DNA from: Holotrichia oblita
Lineage: Eukaryota > Arthropoda > Insecta > Coleoptera > Scarabaeidae
DNA length: 64,000 nt
Direction of reading: 5' to 3'
Assembly (NCBI GenBank): GCA_023690525.1
Contig: CM043015.1
Span: 132,481,968 to 132,545,967, forward strand
Position numbers and translations under genes: made by a program. Numbering within the stretch: position 1 is the stretch's first letter; each line of letters opens with the position of its first letter. This document shows, in pieces, positions 13,301 through 25,300 of this stretch. The notes under the pieces are model-generated. The model was given only the letters and a program-made list of their open reading frames with translations. It searched no databases and was not told the origin of the DNA.

Positions 13301-16300
13301 AAGTCATTAATTTCATTAGGTCTCAATAAGTGCTAAGAAATTTGAGTATATTTTTTGGTATAAACGTTACACTTACGTAACTCTTTCCACACACCGCTTG
13401 TACTTAAGTGTTGAAATTTATATGAAAAATAAGCTTTCTTTTCAACTATTACTGTAGAATTGCAAAGATTTCTCACAGATTTATAATAAATCCATTTGGC
13501 AGGATCACCTGTTCGCCTGTATGACTTGTAGGCATCATCCCTAATGCACGTCAAGTAACATGTATTATCACTTAACCACGGTGCATAATTTCTATTTTTA
13601 CCACACCTAGTTTGAGACGGTGCATAAAAGTGTAACAAATACGGCAAAGTTCTATTAAAAAATTCTAATTTATGGTTAATATCATTAATTCTGAAAAGAT
13701 AATGTAAGTGTTCTGAACATAAATGAGCATAAAACAATACTCTATCAATTCCACTAATATTTCTATAGACCCAGGTAGTATCAGTCTTTGGAGCTACATG
13801 TGGTATAGAAAAATGAATCAAATCATGATCAGCTAGATTCACGTCACAAGAACCCAGATCGACGGCAAGATTTTCCTGACGCGCAATAATAAAATCGACA
13901 AGTGTATGGGATTTCTTAGTAATTCTAGTAGGTGCATCAACAAGTTGCGTCAGACCCAATTCATTAAAAAATCCAGTAAAAACCCGCGCGTTTCTCGAAT
14001 CACACTGCAACAGATCTATGTTGAAATCACCAACACAAAAGAACTCCGCGCTCATTGGCAAGCACGTAGCAACAGAGACCTCATTTGTGTCGAGTGTCAG
14101 TGTCGTCGTGTATCCTTAACTTAACTTACGATAAGTTGCAACACTAGGCAATTGCGAAAAAAAAAACCTGCAACTGACAACGAACGCAAACGCCGTAATT
14201 CAGATATCACAGTATTGTTGCTAAAATAATAGGTCGCCGAAGAGTACAAACAAGTACAACTGAAATAATGCATGCATAACAACGATTTTTACAAACAAGT
14301 ACCCAATGTGTTAGATTACCTAATGCTACATACATTCAGTTTTATTCGTATCAGTTATGTTAAAAGGATTGTTAAGGACAATTAAATGTTACATATTTGT
14401 CTCAGAAATGCCTAAAATAAAACTAAAGCTGGAAGAAGGCGGAAATAATACTGAATACTCTCAATGAATATCTGCATTTCGGTCAAATTACACTGTCTTG
14501 AGAAAAACGTCATAACTCACTGTATCTTAACAATTTTTGTAGATATAACAAGTCTGATAACAACACTGATTTAATTACTTAACATTTAATTTAATTAAAT
14601 ATCATTTGCTTGCATTAAAGTTACATTCATATATTTTTTTAATATTCTAAAACTTATTTCTATTATAAAGATAATCATGAACGCGTTACTATCTTGTATA
14701 TTCATAATTTCGAACTAAATCTAATGAAGAGAGTTTCAGAAAAATAGAATGTAGAAACGATATCGTGAGAAACGTAGTAATTCATACTTACCACTATGTC
14801 TACCAGAATTAGTACTATTCCAAAGTACTTCCTGTTCCAAAATTTCTTCTGCCATCATATATGATGTAACATATGTAACACTAGCTCCTTCAATTTGTAA
14901 TAAGTTACTAATGTATGTGACATCGGAGTCATCATTACATACAATGACGGTTTTGAATGTCCTAGAATTTTCTTTGACAATATCTGAAATCGTTAACAAA
15001 AACACATAAATATGCATGCAAATAAATATTAAACAACATATTAACAAAAAATTATACTTACCACAAATACTTCTAACTTTAACGGAGGACGAAACGAAAT
15101 GCATTTGTATACTTGCTCGTCCATAGACGGCACATTGCAAATAGCTACTAATACAAATCATAGGCACATTATCCAGCCTCTTCAAAAATGTTTCTAGACT
15201 TCGAGTCCATTGTGTAGATAATGTAATTACTTGCACACCATAAAAACAGACTCGATGACTAATCATGCTTTGAATCCCTTTGGTTAAGGTATCAATTTCA
15301 TTTCCATACTTTGCTAACAGTTTATCAGCGTCTTCCATGACAAAATGACAAAGGCGCTTAAAGTTAATAAGCCTACTCTTTAAGAGGTTAATTAAAACTC
15401 TGGGCGTAGTTACTAATATATCACTAGATTTGATGTGTCTCTAAAAAGCAAACATTATACAATAGCAAATTTTGACATGTCTTCTTACCATATAACTACG
15501 AGGTGTAGGTGGTATAACAACTCCAATCGCAACTTTTTCGCGAGTATGCTTTAAGATAGTTATAAACAAGTTATATATCTCTTCGGCTTTCGGCAAGCTT
15601 TCACATAACACAACGGCAATCGGACCATTATCTGTAGGCAACTCACAGTATCTACTTTGTTTTTCGATGACAAATGTACAAATTGCTGGTAGATAACATA
15701 ATGATTTTCCAGATTGCGGTGCTCCTAACAAGCAAACATTCATTGATCGCATTATAGCAGGCCAAGCATAAGACTGAATAGTGTATGCATTCTTCAGATT
15801 TAAGTGGTTTAGAGATCTATGAACAGATTGACAAAATGCAACATCGACTACACCAGACGCATATCGAGGTAGTTGTAAACTAAAAAATAATAATATATTA
15901 ATTAATAAATACATGTTAATATTAAAATTAACTAATAAACATGTTAAACATTTGTCTTCATCTAAAAATCAAGTATTGGAGAAGTTAGAGGATTATAGTC
16001 TATCCATTCATTTTTTATTGAGTATTACATAAGTTTAAGAAAACCACGAAGTTGCTACATCAAAACTTCGATCTAATATGGTTTGAGAAATGAGATAATT
16101 AATACAGAATAATTAATAATAATTGGAAATAATTCTCACTCCTGTGGAGTATAGCGAGCAGAAAGCCGCTATTAGCAAGCTACAGTGGTGGCCAGATAAT
16201 TAAGAACGGCATCAAATTATTAAGTAGGTACTGATTTAGTTTTAATGTGTACATTCAAGATACATGATTTTTAATCGCGAAACTTACAAGTCTATGAATT

Positions 16301-19300
16301 CTCTTTAAAACACATGTGCAGAGCAGGTGTTTGTCAATCCCCGATGTCTCGGAACGAAACAAACAGTTACAGTTCGCCGAGTCAACATGGGCGGATACTT
16401 AAGAACGATGTGGATATCAAATAATTGTCGCTTTGTCGTGTTACTGTGCATATCGAGAACTGATTATTTATATAATATATAAGTATATATATTTCCAATT
16501 ATTTTAATTTGGAATAAACTTGGGAAAAAGCAAAAGTTGCGATCCTACCATGAGAAAATGTATTCTTAAGTTATACGACTGAAAATGGTCATATAAAAAA
16601 TAGCAGAGCATTTGCAGTGTTCAAAAAAATGGTATTTCATGCTGTCAACCACTATAAGTTATATAATACTACAGAAAATATAAAAAGAAAACAGAAATGC
16701 AGAAAAACCACTGCTAATGTCTTAGTGCATTGCTCTAACGCAATAAAGTAAGAGATATTTAGAAAAGCTAGTTCTGGGGTGTCAGCAAGAACTACTAGAC
16801 TAGAGCGTTTATGTGAAGCGCAGTTGTTCGGAAGAGTGGCGGGCAAGAAATCGTTGGTTAACAAGTATAATCGAAAGGCACGAATACAATTTGCAACAAT
16901 TCGTAGAGAATGGACGATTAACCAATGGAAAAGTGTACATACTCTGGTCCGACGAAACCAAAATTAATCGACTAAGATCAGATGGCAGGCAATACTGTAC
17001 GTCGTCCACCAAAAAATTCGATTCGAGGTATACTGAAATTACCCTGAAGCATGGAGGTGGTTCCATAACGGTTTGAGGTTGCATGCCCTGGCATGGAGTT
17101 GGTCCAATCCCAGGCATTCTGGACCAGAACAAGTACATGAACATTTTAGAAACCGTGATGCTGCCTTATGCTGAGAAGAATTTGCCGGTTGTTTGGAAAT
17201 TCCAACACGACAATAATCCAAATCACACCGCGCGTACAATAAAAAATTGGCTACATCAGAATGCAGTCACAGTTCTGACGTGAACCCCATCGAAAACTTA
17301 TGGAACGATGTCAAAAGGACTGTGCGACAAAAAGCCATAACAATTTAGATAGTGTGTTTGAGCAAGTAGTGCTAGCATGGCAGAGTATTCCACAAGAACG
17401 TTAAACCCGTCTCGTTGAATCTATGGGTCGGAGATGTGCCAAAGTTTTGTAAAATAAAGGGTTTCCCACAAAATATTAACAACTAGCTGTAACAGTGAAT
17501 GTTTTTAGGGTATATGCTATAGTGTTTAAATACACTATCCCTTGCTCTTAATTAAATGTCCAGCATGAATTGTTCTGTTTCTATATAAAGAGTTATCTAT
17601 GAAATACATAAAAATTCTATTTGTTTGTGAATGTATTTCTATGTCAACAAAATATTCGAACATAATACTGCTTAATTATTTAATGTATCACCAGTAAATA
17701 TAAAAAATATCCCAAAAATCTAGCGTTCTTAATTATATGGCCACCAGTGTATATAAACGTTCAATATTCTAAAATTTATTAAGATTTTTTTCATTCAAAA
17801 GCAAACAATGGCGGTTGACAAATTTTGTAAAAGAATAGAGCTTAAAACTATAAAAACTATTAAAAAAACTTAGTGCATGAGGATATTAAAAAAAAACATA
17901 AGTAGTGATGATGAATGATTTTTTAAGTATTGATTATCTAACTGTTGATGGCTTTGCTATAATATTATTTCTTCATTCTAATTTGTCAAGTATCCAGAAA
18001 GCTATTTTTCTTAGTGTAGTTGTGTATTTCTTAAATTATCAGATTTTTAGAATTTGCTGATGTGATAACGTTACGAGCATTAGATTATCGAAAATAATGC
18101 ATTTACAGTCTGTCATAATTGCATTGTTTAATTACAAACAGAATAATTTAATCCTACATACCTAGTTTTCAAGAGAAAAATTGGAACATTTATTTAATAA
18201 ATAAATTTTGATTCCCGAACTGTGGTAATAATTTTTCAAAGTTAGTTAGTTGCAAACGATTTTAGAAGTTTTTCGATTGCAACGTTATATGTAGGTATAT
18301 ATAAATTGTTAGGGTAGTCATCTTACATTTTCGTGCCATTAAAAAAAAACGCGCTTTTGAGAGCTTTTAAAATTTATTTTAAAAATCGATTGCAATGAAA
18401 AACTATATTGTGAGCTGTGACTATTTCAACATCACTTTTAAACAAATAACTCACAACGATATTATATCATTAATAATCAATCACCACAAAATTTTACCTG
18501 TGTACTAACAAACATGGTGCAATATCCTTTTCAATCTTAGTTTGTGTACGTTCGATCTTTTTCATCTGTATATCATAAGCAAGTTCCTGTTCAGTTTTAA
18601 GAAACGGTGGTGGTGTGTAAGCTACTTTTATTGGTATCGTTTTTAATTCACAAAAATGTTCGTCCTCTGCAAAATCATTGGTTTCCCATTTCAAACAATT
18701 CTCGCACTGACATCCAAACTTGAATTTCTTTCTAAGGGTTTGAGATTTTATAGGCACTTCTGCATCGCTTTCCGAAGAACTGAGCGCAGATAGAAGTTTT
18801 TCACCACCATCTGCAGATGGTAATCGTGAAGGCCCAGCGGCTATCAGCTTGTCTTCTCTATTACACGGTAACGACTCTGAAGAAGTAGGAATGTGAGAAA
18901 GGGGATCAGCGCTGGAATCTTCTGATGATGACTTATTTAGAGAGAAATCTATTAAGAAAAAAAAAAAACTGACAGGTATACACATTTACTAATATCGACT
19001 AAAGGTAACAGTTGGTAATCGGGACTCATCACTTAACTTCTACTCGAAATAACTATGTACGTATATTTCAAAGCTATAGATTTTAGAAATATAGGTGCCA
19101 AATAAAATTGTTGAATGTTGAATGGGAACAAGATGTTATTACTACTTAACTTTGCCTCCGCCCCGAATCTTTTCAAGACTATAAAAAAGAAATTTAAGTA
19201 TAATGAGCAATAAAAATCAAGTTGTTACTGTAAAAAAAATGTGGTTGTTGATAGAAACAAATAAATAAGTTATCCTTAATCAACGTATTTCGTACTTTTT

Positions 19301-22300
19301 TGATACTTTATCACGTGTAAGCCTGCAAGATCTATGGATTTCTAACAGAAACTTTTATAAGGAGTAACTACAATTAAAATTATTGGTTTAACTGACAGTA
19401 ATACTGCAAAATATAAAAGGAAATAAAGTTCTTTCAATCTAGCTTTTAACGTTATATGTACATACAGGATGTTACGAAATGTAGGCCAATCCGTTATTCA
19501 TATATTTAGGTTAAAATAATGGGACTTTCCTTATGTCACTTTTTTTAAAATGTATTTTGTTCAATATACAAGGTGCCAATTTTAACTTTTTAAAAGGTAT
19601 ATTTATTAATATCTCGGATATGTTTTGAGATATCGTTTTCTAATTTGGTGCAGATTTTACTTGTAGAGAAAAAGAATTTATAGAAAAATAGAAGATGCGG
19701 TACCCCTTGAATCCCCACTTTTTTACGAACTTGTGATTTTTTTCAATAAAACACTAATTATTGTTACTATAAAAAATTGTATTAAATGTTATCTGTCCAC
19801 TGCCTTCACAAATAGTTTTTTTTGCTCTTTTTATAATTGAGAACCGAATATTTTGGAATATATTTGGTTTTAATCTAAACTCTTCTATACTTTCAAAACT
19901 GCCTTTTATTCAATGTTTGAATTTTCGGACGTTAGTTGTATTTTTTATCCATTCAAACGAAAATTATAAAAGCTATAAGTTTGTGTTGTTTAATTCAATT
20001 AATATGATAATGTTATTAAACCATAGATAGTATGTAGGTAAACATAAAATAAATAAAATTCTTAAAACAAATCATAACGTGAGGTAAATAAGTAAAAATA
20101 TCTCGTAAAGAAAGCATCAAAAAAACATTTTACAAGACCTCGTAGGTCTTCTATTGCTTAAGATTGGCTGTTTGTCTCTTATATGCGGGTCTTATCTAGC
20201 CACGGAGTTTTCGGTCTTTTACTACAGAGATAGATTGAGGTGGGCCTTTCATGGCAATCTATCTGCTATAGGCTCCGCCTCGTCTCGACACGAGGTAGCG
20301 GCCTGTCCGGATCCAGCTCCCCGAGATGCTGGACCAACGGGTTCACCGACCGAGCAACCCTTTCCAGAGTTTTCCTGGCCAGTGCCAGCGCATGATCGTT
20401 TACAAGAAAAAGGTTACATAAATCATCAACTTACTACAAAAAAATGGGTGTCAAGTCCATGGGCTTTCGTCAGAAAAAAAAACTGGGGAGTCAACGGGCA
20501 CCACGTCCGCTATTTTTCTATTATTTCTTTAAGTTTTTTTTTGAAGAAATCATACAGAAGGTATACTTACATAAAAGAAACATCTGCACCAACAAAAGAT
20601 ATCTCAAAACATACCGGAAATATTAATAAATATAATTTTTTCAAAACTTGACGCCTTGTATATCAGAAAAAAAGTATTGAAATAGAAAGTAACTTAAGCA
20701 AAGTCAAATTATTTTAGCCCAAATATATGACTAACGGATTGGCCTACTTTTTCGTAACACCCTGTATAATTTGTTAGGACAGAACAATGAGAGCGACTAT
20801 TCTCTTGTCCGTAAAGACATGCGGCCATAAAACTATAAAAGATAAATAAAAATACGGTTCAATAATCCAGCTTTCCCAGATGCCATACAACACATTGAAA
20901 TTTAAGCAATGTTAGGAAAATTTTACGTAATATTTCATGCAAAGCGTGATACATTAAGCACAGAATTCCGTAAGCGCAACGGTAATGTTAACACAAATTG
21001 ATAGAATTATTAAATAGACAATATTGAATCAATTATATCGGCAACACGATGTAAATATTTATCTTTATGGGATTATTTTCCTTGGGAATATTTAAGTAAT
21101 CTTGTCAATCCATGTAGGTATCTAAATACAGAAAAATTACAAAATAAAATTTAATAAATCTACTGGACAAAGATATAGAAAACGCGCTAAGCAAAACAGA
21201 AACGTTTAACCTTTACTATAGCCAAAATGATAATAAAATGATTAGTATTTGAAAAACAAAATGGTCTGCAATCTACTGAATATGTGAAAAATCAATATGT
21301 CAATAAAACTACAAATTATTTAAGAATGAGAATTATGTAACAATAATAACAATAGATCTCATTGGTCGCAGTGAAGAGAGGTAGAAATGCCTTAGCGGCC
21401 CACCATTAATTAATCTAACATCTTTTTACTCAATTTTAAAAATGCCTCGTGCTAAAACAGTATTTATGATAAATTGTTCCATATTCGTTATAACGTTTTT
21501 TATAAACTGTAAGTCAAATCGTACTGCTGCAAATGTTGCAATAAACTAAATTGCTAAGCAGCTTCTTTTCACTTTTCCCTAATTATTACTTGCAGATTTA
21601 TTTGGTATTATTATACAAGGTGATTGGTAAGAATGGCATGTTAAAAGTATTATACAAACGGAAGGAATTTTTAAAACAAAATTTTGCAAGTTGGACATGA
21701 TTGAATACGAATTATCACGTGAAAATATTTCTGAATAAATATCACTTCCGGTTAACCGGAATTTTTCTACTGTACCTTTTATATTATCTTTTTATTGTTT
21801 TCATTTTTCCCAATTTGTTATTACTAATTATTTATTATCTTAGACGTAAATTTACTTTATGTTGGGTACCGTTTGTTGGGAGTATATAGCAGAATTCTTA
21901 GATAATCTAAATTTTTTACTGATATTGTTCTTCGCCATATCGGTTGCTAAAACTTTTTATATCTTAAAAACTCTTAGAAATCTTTGCTGATTATTGGTTG
22001 TATATGTTAGTATCTTTCTCTAAACGTTCGATACGTTTATTTTACTATTTGAATACATTCACTTTGCATAATAAATAAATTCATGATTACTTGATTTGGT
22101 CTATTCTCCATTATAACACCATATACTGAGAAAAATGTATTGTATAGAAGCGAAAACAATGTTATTACAGAAACAAATTAAAATTGTAAAAAAATACTAA
22201 GATGACTATGTTTTGTAACAACTACAATAATTTTTTGTTGTTGTAAAGTAAATTCTCGCATTGTTCACCCTAATTATTGTACTGGTGCAGATCTATTTCT

Positions 22301-25300
22301 CTCAATCTACGCAAGAACAACTAACTAAAATGACCGACGTCAAAATAAGTGACAAGTAACTATGTAAAACAAATAAGCTACGCACCCTTGCTTAAGTAAA
22401 TTGACGTATCTGAGCATTTTAGGTACGGAGGTTAATTAAATCGTTATAACTTACAGTAGACTCGCGATTATGTGAACTAATTAAAACCGACGCTGTTCAC
22501 AAAATCGAATTATTCACATAATGAAGATCTAACAAGAAACCATTTATTACATAAAAAGTACATTGTGTGCGTTCATTACATCACTCTCTTAAAATAGTAT
22601 GTATATTAAGACACAAGTTTCATAAGACACGATTTTTGCGCAGGGGTTCAAGTACAAGTGCGCAAAAATGGCTTATGAAACGTGTATTTACACTATTTTT
22701 TCTATTTCGGTTATTAAAAGTTCAAAAAAGATTAAAATGAGAGACATGTTTTGTATGACATGTATTGTTTGACATGTAAAATTAGCGTGCGATAAAGTAA
22801 TACATATTTTATGCAACCAAAACGAGTGTCGTAAAGTGAACTTTATAGTGCCGGAATAGAAAAAGAACTTTATTGAAACAATTTTAGTGCCATAATCAAC
22901 AATAATAAATGTTAACTTTTCTTTGATGCATTAAAAGTGTGCCAATAAAATTCTATTTTATGGCATTTATAAGGTAAGTATAGGCCTAATAAGAAACACA
23001 CGTTTCAGAATTTATAGCCACCTAAGATTTTTTTGAATTTATGTTAAGGAGTTGACTGCATGAAACATAAAATGTATAATAAAATAAAACTTTATTCTAT
23101 TACTATGTTCATATGAGAGAGTACTATGTATGTATACTCATTAAGCCCTTTAAAATGCGATATCACTCGACCCCACATTCCATTTAAAATTTTGATACTA
23201 CATACATCGCGCCCTGTCGTCAATCTTTGAAACTAACTAGAAATTTTACTTCAAGAATGTAGTAGATGATATTTCATATTAATGACCCAAAACTGGAACC
23301 CCTGTATTAAACCGATCAAACGTTAGCAAGGGAGGGAGAGAGGGGAGGGGAGGAAGACACTTTAGAACCGTACTGTAATTACATACATATACTATACGTT
23401 ACAAGTTACAATGGAAAAATAGTTGTACGTGGAATCGTTTTTCTTCATCATATTAAGCGCAACACCATCACATATAAACTTGCTTCGTCTGAAAGTTAGA
23501 TTAGGACGCACGGACTGAGCAGTTCACATAATCGAATGCCGCGAGACCTGTGCTGTTCACATAACACGGAGGCCAATACAAAAATGTTGCTGTTCACATA
23601 ACCCGGAGTTTCACAAAACGCGGTGTTCTCATAATCGCGACTGTGTCGTACTGTATTCACCTTCCATTTTAGGTACATATATGAACAATACAGATTAAAA
23701 GGGAATCTTTTGTAGAATCAGAATATCTAATAAAATATATACCCTTCCATTTAAAAAAATCTACTTTGCGCAGGTTGAATTTATTTATAAGCAACTAAGT
23801 CTTTAAACCCCCTGTATAATGTTACAGAGAAGAACTTGTGTAACTACAGAATATCAGCTGTGCGTATGCAAAATTTCATTCGTCTCTTTTACTCCTACGT
23901 GACGTAATATTACTATAAAGTAAGATTGGTATCTGTCACTTTTTTTCTTTGATTGCGAATAACTCAGAAGGAATAGTATTTAGGTATAGAGTGATACATG
24001 AAATACGTGTAAAATTTATCATAGAAGCTGAATTTGTAATTTATTTTATAGCATGCTATTTAAAAAATTGAAGTTGATGCCCACTTCCGGTTAACCGGAA
24101 GTTACATTTATTAAAAAATATTTTCAGATGATAATTCATATTCAACCATGTCCAACTAAGAAATTTTGTTTTAAAATTCCATTTCGTTTGTTTAATAGCC
24201 CATTCTCACCAATCAGCCTGTATTTATTCTATCAATTTTGATTGATATTGTTCTTATATGCAGTAATTGTATCTGTGTTATTACTGTTATAATATGTACT
24301 CCTGCGAATTCTCTATCAGCGTTAGTACACCTTGCATTGCTCTAGAGACGATGCGCGAATTTATCGGTTGTTATAGTTATTACAGTATCCAACAGTAGCC
24401 AACTATTGTATATCTTGCTTCATGAAGATACCGCAATAAGTAGCATAACAGAGGAGAGTTTCCTGATTCAGTGAAGCGTAATTTTTCCTGCTCTTGAGTA
24501 TGTTGGATATTCGCCCACATAAAACATGGTAGATGTTTCATCTCGAATACACATCTAATCAGCCCCAGGGACGTATTATCAAACAACTCTTCGATGACAT
24601 ATATTCAAAACACGTCAAATTTAAAAATGAAATAAGAAATATACATTCCTATTTAAGGCGGTAATTAACAATTAGCTGTCATTGCCAGTGACATAAAACT
24701 ACACTACAATATTACATTGAAGGAAACAAAGGGTACCTAATCGAATAATTTTTATTTCGCATCATTTTTTTTAAATGCATCATTTTTTCATACGTCTGAA
24801 GGTAACTGGAACACCTGCATATAAAATACGAAGAACAGATCTAATTTTTTGGAGATATTTATTATATATTATTTCCTATCATTTTTTAACGTATATTACT
24901 AAAATCATTCCACGAAGCGCTTTCTAAGGTACATAGTGGGACTTTTTGAATCAGACATTCATAATAATATTTTGATTAGTTACATTATTTCGATAAACTA
25001 TATTTTTATATAAAGTTTTTTTTTTAATTTTTCAAATATCTTCGCTGTTTTCCCTACAGCCTTATTTCAACTTATTCGACAAGCATAAACAAGTCACTGC
25101 ATAAGTCCCATCATAGCACAGTACTAGTTGTTAGTTAAGATATTAACTGCTAGGAATAGTAACATGTGTAGTTTTGGCAAAATAGTAGCAATACGAAATT
25201 AAAAACTCCTTATAAATAATTTTTACCTCATTTAATTCAATTAGTAAAACTACCATCTCTCCATGAAATTCTGAAATTGTGGTAGTATGTACCTAGTTAC

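Larger units (their letters stand above)
11697..14119. mobile_element. LINE region with inverted 5'-type ends on both sides
   Basis: A minus-strand LINE runs from near 14119 to an (ATT)n tail at 11954-11975. The plus-strand start GATACACGACGACACT (11697) matches the reverse complement of the right end (ACACGACGACACT up to 14117). Both outer ends therefore look like 5' ends of the same family, and the left 258 bp is in opposite orientation to the rest. It could be twin-priming-type inversion or insertion of one copy into another. Confidence 0.5.
7911..14791 (-). other. TDRD12 intron 8 (6.9 kb)
   Basis: This intron carries a plus-strand A-rich LINE (about 9069-11535) and a mixed-orientation LINE region (11697-14119). 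Bases 7911-8568 and 14120-14791 are AT-rich with nothing recognised. A 30-bp direct repeat occurs at 8569-8598 and 9038-9069. Confidence 0.7.
15880..18497 (-). other. TDRD12 intron 5 (2.6 kb)
   Basis: The intron is largely the Tc1 element at 16183-17749. The flanks 15880-16182 and 17750-18497 are AT-rich with no recognised feature. Confidence 0.7.
21616..24220. mobile_element. TA-flanked element with ~150-bp TIRs, carrying a nested insertion
   Basis: The left TIR 21616-21765 pairs with the right TIR 24080-24220. Shared blocks include GATTGGT(A/G)AGAATGG, ACATG, AATTTTGT and the self-complementary TTCCGGTTAACCGGAA at both inner ends. TA flanks both ends. About half the interior is the nested element at 22454-23653. 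No transposase was recognised. Confidence 0.65.
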
